A stretch of DNA of 64,000 nucleotides, taken from NCBI GenBank assembly GCA_014529385.2, contig CM043968.1, positions 31,079,513-31,143,512 of the forward strand, given 5' to 3'. Under the pieces are notes generated by a model. That model saw nothing but the letters and a program-made list of their open reading frames with translations. It searched no databases and was not told where the DNA came from. The translations under genes were made by a program, and so were the position numbers. Origin of the DNA: Adiantum capillus-veneris. Taxonomy: Eukaryota; Streptophyta; Polypodiopsida; Polypodiales; Pteridaceae. Every line of letters starts with the position of its first letter. Position 1 is the first letter of the stretch. Of this stretch, positions 36,201-47,025 are shown one piece after another.

Positions 36201-36910
36201 AGAAGCTACTTGTAAACAGAGTTGCAGATTCGCCCCTTTGAACAAGCAGTGGAAGAAACAATGGTCGGAAGCTTGATGGGTCAAGGTCACAAAGAACATT
36301 TGGAATCCACAATGGCCCCATTTTATAAAAATATATCTGTGAAAGGTATTGTGGGGGGTTTTGTTAACAGGTGTTAAGATTCAAGTATGTGGTATCAGGT
36401 CCGATAGATGTTTAGGGTGCAGATTGGCTAGCGAAGACTCATGGAATGCTCGACAATTAGAGGCATGGCAGGGAAGGTGTGAAAATGGATACAAAGAACG
36501 TGGAAGATAGGTTTTTTCAAGAAGGATATGTGTCATGGTGGAAAATAGTTTCGAAGTTCTGCACTTCTAGCCTGTACTCAAATTGTCAGATACTGTTTCT
36601 TCAGTAATGTTTGGAAGGCCAGAAATTGCTGTGTTTTTTATAGCGACTTCTATGTGGCTAGCTTCTCAGAGATTGGTAGGAGCATGCATAACTTGGATGG
36701 TTGGCTTTGGGCGACCCTCGCCATCTGGTCGAGCCTTGTTGTGTAAAGGATTGGGCTTTTGGTAATAGTATGTTACTAGGTACTTGTAACTAAGCTCTAA
36801 TGTCACCATTTGTCCCTCAAGGCTCGGCATGAGCTTGAGGTTGATTTTTATATTTCTTGGTGACATTATAATACAATCACTCACAACTGTGAGTTTTGCA
36901 AGACGAAAAA
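33284..36910 (+). mobile_element. LINE-C, L1-type element with poly-A tail and 20-bp TSD
   Basis: Flanked by the perfect duplication AAAAAGTTTAACTAGTCCCA at 33264-33283 and 36911-36930. The 3' end is GACG followed by an A run. Inside are an endonuclease piece (33929-34198, GEWLLIGDYNMVEKSKDRTG), RT (34402-35240) and downstream ORF2 remnants. The N-terminal endonuclease motif was not found, and stops are frequent, so this is a dead copy. Poly-A and a long TSD fit standard target-primed insertion, unlike LINE-A. Confidence 0.9.
33929..35496 (+). pseudogene. LINE-C ORF2 endonuclease and reverse transcriptase remnants
   Basis: Endonuclease: INIYGPYNAKDKAKLWMHL and LIGDYNMVEKSKDRTG. RT: KSPGWDGLTTEFFREFWNEL, LIKPIPKQACYSHLKHWRPM, FIKGRSIYDNIL, LQLDLDKAYDMIMWSF, then in another frame SIKQGCPLAPLLFA and FTDDSLLF. 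The order and motifs match plant L1 RT. At least four frame breaks lie between 33929 and 35496. Confidence 0.87.
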
Positions 36911-36930
36911 AAAAAGTTTAACTAGTCCCA

Positions 36931-37542
36931 TGGTTTTCTTGTAGCTTGACAAAACAACGCTCTCTACCTTGCATACTTGGACGAAACCCCCACTCAATTA
37001 CGAAGTCAGTAGTGCACTTCACTTTTTTGCATTTCAATCTTGCTTTTGGTAGATTGTAGTAGTCACATGTTTTATTGAATACTAGATATTGATGTCAACC
37101 TTCATATGCGTTTGATAGATACACTTGTTTACATATTTTTGTTGACACTATTATTTCTTGTGCCAAGTCTCAAGATGAGGATCTCAAGCTATGCATCCAA
37201 GAATCATAAAGCTAGGGACCGACTTGCGAACATATCCATACGCTAAGTCTTGGTTTGAAGTAAATGCACTATGTAGAGAGTGACCCACACAATGTGAGAT
37301 TCTTTTGCTTGTGGTCATTGTTGTGGTCTTCTACTTTGAGAAGCCATCCTCATTCAATTGCATGCGTTCCTCTATCATTAAAATTTCTTTCAACTTTGTC
37401 TTTTACATTGCCTCGTCAACGTCTCAAGAGTCAATCTACACTATACTCCAATACATAAAAACATATTGTCTTCGACTTACAAGACTTGACAACAAATCGA
37501 TACTAAACAAGGAGTCTAGAGACAGACGTTGGCACTCAATTG

Positions 37543-37546
<4 letters not shown>
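36931..37546. other. No recognised gene
   Basis: Sequence between the LINE-C target duplication and the (GA)n next to LINE-A copy 4. Nothing recognisable. Confidence 0.5.

Positions 37547-37594
<48 letters not shown>
37547..37594. repeat. (GA)n, the (TC)n at the 3' end of LINE-A copy 4
   Basis: On the minus strand this is (TC)n directly following ATTTCATTTCATTTC of the LINE-A 3' end. Confidence 0.97.
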
Positions 37595-37597
<3 letters not shown>

Positions 37598-39441
37598 GAA
37601 ATGAAATGTTATATTAACGTCTTCAAAAGGCCAAACTGACCTATGAGACCAGAAAGTTACAATGTGGTGGATCTGATACAAATTCAAAGTAAGAAGATGA
37701 CAAAATGACAGAATGACAAAATAAAATACTATGGAATCCTAAACTGCTAGGTGTGAACTAAGCAGCTAGTTGGGATAGGTAGATCAGAAGAGATCCAGCA
37801 TCGGTCACTGGCGGATCTCATCAATCTCCTCCATGGTCAGTAGTCTGGCTGGGCGTCGTGCATGTCGGGCCAAAGTGATCCGAATCCTCTGATGCAGCCT
37901 CCATTGATGTTGTGTAGTCCTCCGCAGTCGTGGACGTCTGGATCTCCTTAGCTCAGTTGCTCGGTCGATCAGTGTGCCCCTGGTGTGAGGCGACGAGCTT
38001 TGCTATGGTAGTAACTCCTTCGAGTGTCCAGTGGCAGCTCTAAAGAAGTCTGTAATCTATCTCTGAGATTGGCTAGCCTCTCCTCTCATCAGGCTCTCTC
38101 TGTGTCTGCGCAGCTCAAGAAAAAACAAACCCAGGCATCTCTGATCCACGTACTGCATGACTCTGGAGAGTGGTCTAAAGTCCTCTTTGAACAAGCAATG
38201 GAAGCGGCCTTGTATCTCGTAGTAGACGGGGCAGTGGCATGTGTAGTGCAACTCTGTCTCAGGCTCGATGTCACACAGGAGGCATGTCCTGGCCTCCGCT
38301 GGTACTCCGCTGTATCTCCCAGTCTCAATCCGCAGCTGGTGTGAAGATGTGTGTATTTGGCCAATAACACATCGTATCCCATGAGACAAGTGGGTGTGCA
38401 TGTATCTAGGCTTTGTCACAAAACCATCCTCCGTAAGTTGGAGAAGATGCTCTCTCTAGAAAGCCATCTTCGTGCCCAGCTCCTGAGCTCGTTGTATCCA
38501 TGTCCTCCTGGTGTCTAGCTGAGTCAAGTCGTGGCGGATGAGCCTGGTGATCTCGGATTGTGTAAGAGTCAAAGAGGGTGGATCCAATGAGTACTGGAAG
38601 GGAGGCAACCTATCTATGCTGAACCCGTGCGCCTGAAACCATGATGTCATCTCCCCATACCAGCATGCTGTATCTCCCTGCATGGCTAACTCTCGAGAGG
38701 ACTCAAGTGCAAGGCGAGCATATCTATCTCTGAGAAGTTCCTACATGCGGTGTATGAAGGAGACAGATCTGGTGAGCGCCTCAACCACTAGTGGGGGGGC
38801 AGCTAGCTCTGCTCGGACAATAGCACGTGGTACTGAAGCCTTGGCTCTAATGAGCCGCGAGATCATAGAGACCAGAGGCTTCTCCATGTCCCCCCATCCA
38901 TCACTGCGGCCTGTCCTCCCGTGATGATCCAATGAAGGTCCCCAAATCTCAGCTCCATAAAGCAATGCAGAAGCCACCAAAGTGTCAAAGAGCCAGAGCT
39001 TCATCCGAGGCTCCTAAAACTAAACCTGTGAACACATCCTTTCCAATCTGGTCAATGCTGCATGGGCTCTGGTCAATCTAGTCTTTGCTGCCCTCCTCAA
39101 TGAAAATGCTGGCCCATTAAAAACCACTCCAAGATAAGTGTAAGCATCTGTATACTCCACTATCTCCTCGCCGTATGTGAATGCGGGCGTTGACCTCCTG
39201 ATCCACTGTCGGGTGGTACTAAATACCATGACCTTGGTTTTACCAAGGTTGACGGACAAACCACTTTCCTGGGCAAACCTATGCAAAGCATCCAAGTGAC
39301 GTTGCATCCCCTTCGGAAAGTCGGAGATCAACACAATATTATCAGCATGTAACAATAGTGGAATCCATGTCCCTGCTAGCTGTGCACCTCTATCACCATC
39401 TCTCTCAATGTAGTCAGAAACCTCATCCACATACATACCAA

Positions 39442-39443
<2 letters not shown>
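37595..39443 (-). mobile_element. LINE-A copy 4, 5'-truncated in RT
   Basis: Minus strand from 39443. It starts at LFGMYVDEVSDYIERDGDRG in the RT, with HADNIVLISD in place of YADD, then GLSVNLGKTKVMVFSTTRQW, LWLFDTLVASALLYGAEIWG, and the C-terminal finger CDIEPETELHYTCHC. It ends in the family 3' UTR signature. The 5' truncation point abuts (AG)n (39444-39491), so the element lies between two TC tracts in the same orientation. Several frame breaks. Confidence 0.9.

Positions 39444-39491
<48 letters not shown>
39444..39491. repeat. (AG)n, the (CT)n at the 5' end of LINE-A copy 4
   Basis: About 24 units, between the truncated LINE-A and the NCA1-like upstream region. On the element strand it reads (CT)n then ATTTGGTATGTATG. 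Confidence 0.97.
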
Positions 39492-39494
<3 letters not shown>

Positions 39495-39641
39495 GAAGAA
39501 GAAGAGAGACTATCGATTAAAGAGGAAAAAAATAAAACATACCTTTGAAAATTTGAAGGGTGCTCCGTTGTACACGGACTAAAACTCCCTCGACATACAC
39601 CCTCCCTTTCTGCGACAAGGCAGTGACATCAACAAATTTCT
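39492..39641 (+). promoter_or_regulatory. Probable NCA1-like 5' UTR and proximal promoter
   Basis: Only about 150 bp separate the LINE-A-linked microsatellite from the first in-frame ATG. It is A-rich, then C-rich. No convincing TATA box was identified. Promoter function is inferred from position only. Confidence 0.35.
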
Positions 39642-40042
39642 ATGGCAAAGCTATCATATGAAGCAACGCTAAAGAAAAAGCTAGCCAAAATTGAGGAATT
39701 TTCAATCGCAGGTAACTACCAAGCAAATCACAGCAGAATTCAGAAAGCTCATCATTCGAGTAGGGCGATGGCCTGCCCATTCGCGAAGTCAATGGCGCAC
39801 ACCCAGCCCAAAGATGATAGGGCGATGGCCTGCCCAGTCGCGAGGTCAATGGCGCACACCCAGCCCAAAGATGATGGAGGTGCCAGCATAACCACCAAAG
39901 CAGCAGCATCAGCAGTGGGCAGATGCCCCCTTGGCTACGATTCTGGCTCCTCCTTCAAGCTTGGCCCCTTCAGCTGCGTCATTTGCCGTGCCCTACTCTT
40001 CAACACCAGCAAATGTGTGCCCTGCGGCCATCTCTTCTGTAG
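39642..40042 (+). CDS. NCA1: NCA1-like exon 1
   Basis: Encodes the Cys-Pro-rich N-terminus and the first half of the RING. A 57-bp in-frame direct repeat (39762-39818 and 39819-39875) duplicates a 19-residue unit, RAMACPFAKSMAHTQPKDD and RAMACPVARSMAHTQPKDD. The Arabidopsis protein has similar repeated CPFSKAARPDD units. After these comes RCPLGYDSGSSFKLGPFSC, the family signature just before the RING. The GTAAGC donor is at 40043. The first 42 codons, from 39642, are not conserved in what I remember of the family, so 39768 may be the true start. Confidence 0.88.
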
Positions 40043-40076
40043 GTAAGCCCTTATCGTCATCCTCCACTTCTCTGCA

Positions 40077-40116
<40 letters not shown>

Positions 40117-43100
40117 ACTAGTATATACATCTTTGTCCAGTCTGAATAAATGATGGACTAAGTACTGCTCCAGTTTTTCGGTAATCAGATCAATTCGTTT
40201 GCATTGGTATTTCAAGATTTCGTTTCCAGCTGTGTGTGAATATCCATCGGTTCTTATTTCCCTTAATGTATCAGTGCTGCATTTCCTGCTTTATTCGTTT
40301 ATAGTGTCAGTATCAGTTGATTGTTGCATATTTGTCCTTTGAGTATCCCATTCAGTCTTTCTTTTGCTTTGTGTTTTATATCCTCTGTAATTTTGTCTGA
40401 TTTGAAACTTCTTTTGGTGATCGGAGTTAGTATCCATCCATCCTACTGAGTTTGGCCTTGTGCTCTTGTAGGAAGCAACAGTTACCACATGGTTTTCTCT
40501 TGCCATTTTATTTGTTCAATTCAGATCTTTTAAACTATACAAGAAAGTTTCATGAAGCTTTAAGTGGAAGCGATTATGTTTGAAAATAAATGTGTGCACA
40601 TAACATTACACACACCTAGCATGTAATCTAGATAGGTATGGGAAGGTTATGTCAACGAGTCAAGCTCCATCGCATGCAAAGATGCAATGACATTGTTTGT
40701 CACCTTGTTGGGCCTCCATATATGCAACTGCTTGTCTTTCCACCTTAAATAGAAGGATGTAGCTTTGGGCTTTTCCTCAAGCAAGAGGCGAGGAGGTCAA
40801 ATCCTGTCACACAAGGAAAGGAAATCTGGTTTGCAAATATTTGATCAATTTTGTGAATTATTTGGCTTTGGATGCAAATGATCTAGTAGATACTACTTTG
40901 ATACTAGAGCTTTATCTTGAGGCTTTGGTTTAGCTCCGACGATTTCCGAAGTGCATGTCGAATCCATGGGTTGAATCTGGTGTGGTGTATGTTGCACAAA
41001 AGGGGAGCCACTCCACTCCTTTGTCACAGATTCCATGGAAGAGAATATAGTCAACCAATTTCTCTTTTGAGATTCTGGGGGTATTGATGGGCTTAAGAAA
41101 TGAGTGACTTTATGTTATGTACATAAAACTTGACCTTAATTTGTGGTTTGGAATTCCTCAATAATTGAATGATTCATGTTCTCTTACGATTGTGTTTTGT
41201 TTGAGTAGGCGTAAAGACGAAATGAGTGTTGCATTTTGTCTTGTTGATGTGAATTTGGAGTGAAGGCATTTAGTGTACGGGGACATCTGTAAGAGATGAG
41301 TGCGGTCTGCATGCGATGCCTAAATAAGTCATCATGATCACAGTCATGTTTCAAGATCTTGACAGGGATAGTGATGTGAATTTGTATATGATTGTTCGGT
41401 GACTTGTATCTTTGTGCTAGTGCATGGTGCGAGTCGTCAAATGCATGCCAGCATAGAGTTAGTAGACACTATTTTAATGTTCACGGTCCACTTTGCTGTC
41501 GTAATCAAGGTCGATTAAGCTTCTTTTAAGGGGGTGATATGTCACAAAAGTGATGACATGGCAACCTCGGTGGAAGAAAAGAGAGAAGATCGCAACTTGC
41601 TAATGTGGCAGCTTGTGATTCATGGTGCAATACGTTTGAGGGCTTGATGATTAATATGAACAACAAAATCTCTACCATACAAAAAATGTTTCCAATGCTT
41701 TAGAAATGAATGACAAAAAGAAGTTCCTTATCATACACATAATAATTCTTTTCTGCACCGTTTAACTTTCTATTGAGAAATGCAAATGGATGGTAATGTT
41801 GCTGAAGCACAACTCCTATTGCAACGTTGCTCGCATCCGTCCAAACCTCAAAAGGATTATCCTAAGAGGCAAGGATGAGACATAGAGCCTTAGTCACCGC
41901 AACCTTGAGAGCTTCAAAAGCCTCAACAGCTACCTCGGACAAGACAACGCGTTGACGGTGAGTTTTTACCCTTTTCACAACTTCAGTCATTGGTGCGGCA
42001 ATGGGTGCAAAATTTTCTATATGTGAACTATATGCCTGACACAGATCTAAATGTAAAGCTTATGGTGGATAGACCAATGAAACATTCATGGTTGCACCAT
42101 AGCCAATAGGTAATTAGGAGTACATTACAGAGTGAGCACTATATAGAATGAAATTAGCTTGCTTGATTGATTATAATTGGAGAGAGATTAAAAAGTGAGC
42201 ATAGTGGCCTTATATAGGTTCAATGGTGGAAAGTGGAAATTAAGGCAATTGGGATATGCACCACAAAGAAGGAGCCAGGAGCATGTGGGCTACATGTAGC
42301 TTGTGGCTTCAAAGTGTAACATCATGTGTGCATTGAATGAGAAGCATGTGTTAGGGATTCTTATGTAGGAGGTTGTATCCATGCACACAGTGGTGCATGC
42401 AAGTTTGCTTGGCTTTAGGGATTGTTCATGTATTGAGTGTAAGCTTACCTCAACAAACACCCTTGTAAGCTGAAGCTTACACGAAATGCATGGATTCTTA
42501 TTAAGGAGTCTAATATGGGTTACTTAGGGTAACTGCGTATGGCTCATAAGATGAATCTAATGCACGAGGGTAGGTCTTACCTCCAAACTTTAGGTTTGGG
42601 GCAGTTTCTAAGTCCATTACAATACATCCTCGTAGTAAACAGTATTGACATCCCTTTCTTCTCCTGCTTCTTCCATGACATGTGCTTTGCATTCGTTGGA
42701 TTCTTTGCATTATCGTTGAAGAAACATCGGTTTGGTGCATGGCCCTTCTTGTTGCAATGAGGGCACACCTTGGTGGACATATTGCTTGTGAGGCGGTCTT
42801 TGGCATGTGGGTGCTATTTGATTGTGCTTTGCTCGATCATGACTATGATATTCATTGCATCTGTAATCGCACAAAGATACAACCACTAATTTGTGACCAA
42901 GTGTTGCCATGGGAAGGTGCCCTTGGTTGAGAAAGAGCGTGCAAAGCCAAGGGGTGGTGGTTATACGGGAATGATTGCTTTCGTTAAAAAGAAAAAAAAA
43001 AAAAGTTTGCACGTGAAATCGACGAGGCAGCACTTCAAGCAATGGTGAGGCAAGCATTGATAGTGTGGGGTACGAGCGGGAGCTGGGCCAAGGCAAGCAC

Positions 43101-46100
43101 ATGGGCTCTGAGCTACCATCGTGGCGATGATGATGCTAGTTGTAGTCAAGCAACCGGCAGGGCAGCGTGTTGACAAGCAGGTGGGCCAAGGCAAGGATAC
43201 ACAATAGCCAACATCTTAGGCTATTGAGCAATGAACGAGCAAGGCAAGATCATGGTGACGACCGTACTGTGCAGGGGCCCTCAATGTGATGGTGAGCTCA
43301 GTGTCTGATTGATGAACTGGAATTCCTGAAAATGATTACTCACACATGTCATTGTGTTTGAGTGCAGGATTCAAAGATGGAATGATTGATGAAATGACTC
43401 CAGCATTTCAATGACTCCAGCATTTCGGTCTTGAGAAATCTATGGACATGATCGCAATAAGGATTAGTTAATCCGACATCAGTGAGGTCCGGTGTGGATC
43501 TAGATGCGATTTCTAAATACATTGCTAGGAATCACGGTCCTAAATCTGAATAAATTCTATGTGATATGATGTGAATGTGATGTGTCTGTCGTCTTTGTAC
43601 AAGTGCAGCTTCAGGCGTGTGCTTTTTTGAAAGCATACCGGTCCTATCAAAGAGTAGACGGAGCAAGATGGCGCTTCCAAAGTTTCTTGGAAGTTTTATT
43701 AAAGAATCTTCGTGTCCCGACCCCGGACTTATAAGCCACTCCCACCCTTACTTCATCGCGCATTGGGCGGGCTCCCGTCTTCATCGCTATGTCTTACAAG
43801 GCATAAGCCATAAAGATCACTTGCAGAGAAGGATCAATTTTTTTTTTCAAGCTGCTGGTTTTCTCAGAGGCAGTGCCATACAGTGGTGGATGTCTATAGC
43901 TACCAAGCTGCACACTCTAAGGACTTGGCAAGCTTTCAAGAAAACTTGCCCAAAGTTATATGGTCCTAAATTTGAATAGATTCTATGTGAAATGATCTGA
44001 ATGTGATATGACTGTCGTCTTTGTACAAGTGCAGCTTCAGGCGGGTGCTTTTTTGAAAGCATACCGGTCCTATCAAAGAGCAACGGAGCAAGATGGCACT
44101 TCCAAAGTTTCCTAGAAGTTTTATTAAAGAATCTTCGTGTCCTGACCCCGGACTTATAAGCCACTCCCACCCTTACTTCATCGCGCATTAGGCACGCTCC
44201 CGTCTTCATCGCTATGTCTTACAGGGCATAAGCCATAAAGATCACTTGCAGAGAAGGATCAAAACTTTAATTTTCAAGCTGCTGTTTTTCTCAGAGGCAG
44301 TGCCATACAGTGGTGGATGTCTATAGCTACCAAGCCGCACAATCCAAGGACTTGGCAAGCTTTCAAGAAAACTTTTGCCCAAAGTTATATGGTTTCTGGC
44401 AGCTTCTGACAACGTGGCGTATCTTGAAATGCTTGCCACGGAAACCCTTTCAGATTATGACTTGAAATTTCTCGACGTCTCTCATCAGGTGTCTCTTCCC
44501 GAGCTAAAAACCTTGGAGGTCCAGTGTGATTGTGAGGTCTTGGGGCTACCATCACCGCCACAAGAGCACTGTCTGTCGAGGCTTGTTTCAACTGTTCAAG
44601 AGTTTATGAACCATGTTGCGGTCGGCTACAACCTTATGGAAGAAATCTAACCCTAATCTTGGTGCACGTTTCAAGATGGAAAACCAGTCGTCTTTTCGAG
44701 CTCGACTGATGTCGAGATTGCTTTTTAAGTTGAGTTCTGTTTGAGAACTTGTTTGGTGATCCTGTTTGGAATTTGTTTGAAATGGATGGTATTTGTTTTA
44801 AACCTGTCTTCGTGCCGATTTGAACTGTTTGACTCTTGTTTTAATATTGGTCTCAATGATTGGTGGTTTTACTCCCGGAGTACTGAGAAATGATATTTGA
44901 GAATGCTTGTTCATACTCATGGCCCAGATCCGCGGGAGTATTGAATGTTTGAAAAGTGTTGTTTTTACTCATGGCCCAGACCATTGTGGTTATTTGCGGG
45001 GGGAGTATTAAGAAGTCTGAGCAGTGGTTACTCTCAACACATTCGAACGACGCAGGCTGCAGTCTGGGGGGACGTTTGGTTGTAAAAGGCCTATATATCT
45101 CCCGGTCTAGACCTTTTTAGGTTATGCGAGAGGAGTGATGAGAGAGTCGTTGGACAGCTCAAGGCCCGGACATGAATGGTTATTTACGGAGGGAATGTTC
45201 ATCGACAGCTTTATGTTTCTATGTTTTGTAACATGCATATGTCAGCATTTGTGTTGCATTGTGATATGCCAACCATTGAATATTCCTTATTCGATGAGAT
45301 ACTTCTCGGAAACCAACGACCGAGGATATCAAGAGTTCCCGATTTGGAATGAGACTCCTTATTGGATGAGATACTTCTGGGAAACCAACCCAGGATATCA
45401 AGAGCTTCAATCTGGAATGAGATTCCTTATTGGATGAGATTCTTTTGGGAAGCCAACGATCTGAAAATCAAGAGCTTCAATTTGGAATGAGAAAACTGAT
45501 TGTCCCTTGGAAATTTTTGTGCTGACTTGAGTTGTTTTGCAGATATGCTGTAATCGCGGACGATTACTTTCTTTCAAGAAGGGGGGATGTCACAAACTAC
45601 TGACGTGTCAAGTTATTAAAGAACGGAGCCAACCTGCAGATCCCTATCAAGGGGCCTAAACGCTAAGAAGAAGAAGCAGAAGAAGTTTTACCAACTTACA
45701 AAGTCTTACCGAGTGGCCTTATTTTTAAAGACAAGTTCCTGCCAACTTATTGGACCTCGTCCGATGGGGCCTAAGTGACACAAAGAATAAATAAAGTTGA
45801 CCCACACACAAATAGCGTAAAAGCTGATGACGTGGCAGTTGTACGGACATGCTGAAATTTGCACTGGATTGTTGACGTGTCAAACAATACGGTATTCCAC
45901 AATTTGCGGTGATTGTATTGATGTGGCACCTGTAAGGATTTTTGTGATTTTGATGGCAGCTTTTTACGCCAGCTTTTGGGGCTAGATGCTTTTGAGTTTG
46001 ATGCTTTTCATGTAACTGTTTTTCATAGGCCAAGGGCCTTTAAATTTGTGGAGAGGGTTCAGTCTCTAACACTCTTCCGGGTGAAGGTGCAGAGCGTGAG

Positions 46101-46934
46101 TACCGACATTGTACCGAGTTCAAGTAATATAAAGAAATAGCGGAAGGGGCGCCAAGGTTTGGGGCCAGTGCTCTCTTGGAGTGGAATTCCGCCACTCCTC
46201 GTCTCATGTGTCGTGCATCTCTTTCAGTTCAGTTATTATTGAAGTGCTAAAAGTTTGTTCAGTTTGTTCTTTTCCGTTGGCACGTGGTGCCCGTCTCCCT
46301 ATGACGGGTGCAATTTGTGTCACAAAAATGATGATGTGGCATGTGTACCCGGAAACTGACAAACTTACAAGTTTTTAAGTTGTTCCAACTTATAGGGTAC
46401 CCATCCGATGGGGCACTTGGGGACACATAGAGACAATTTTTAAAAAAAAGGGAAGATCGCGAAGATGCTGACGTGGCAAGTGTACTGACAACCCGCGAAT
46501 TGCGTTGACTGCTGATGTGGCAGCGTATGGATTTTCGTGAATTATGTTGGCTGCCCAGAGCGCTAGCTTTTGGGCTTGAGATGCTTTTGGACTTTAAGTT
46601 TTTCATTGTACTGCTTTTGGGGCTTCAGAGTGAGGCCCTAAGGGCTCTTATAAACAGTACAAGGGAGCCCCAAAAGCAGAGCCCCAAGAGCAGTACAATG
46701 AAAAACTTCAGGTCCAAAAGCTTCTCATGCCCAAAAGCTAGTGCTCTAGACAGCGAACGTAATTCACGGAAATCCGTATGCCGCCACGTCAGCAGCCAAC
46801 GCAAGTCGCGGGCTGTCGGTACATCACTTACCACGTCAGCATCTTCTCGATCTTCCCTTTAAGAAAAGAAAAATCTGTGTGTGTCCCCAAGGGCCCTATC
46901 GGATGGGTACCCTATAAGTGTCGGATTGAGCAAC

Positions 46935-47025
<91 letters not shown>

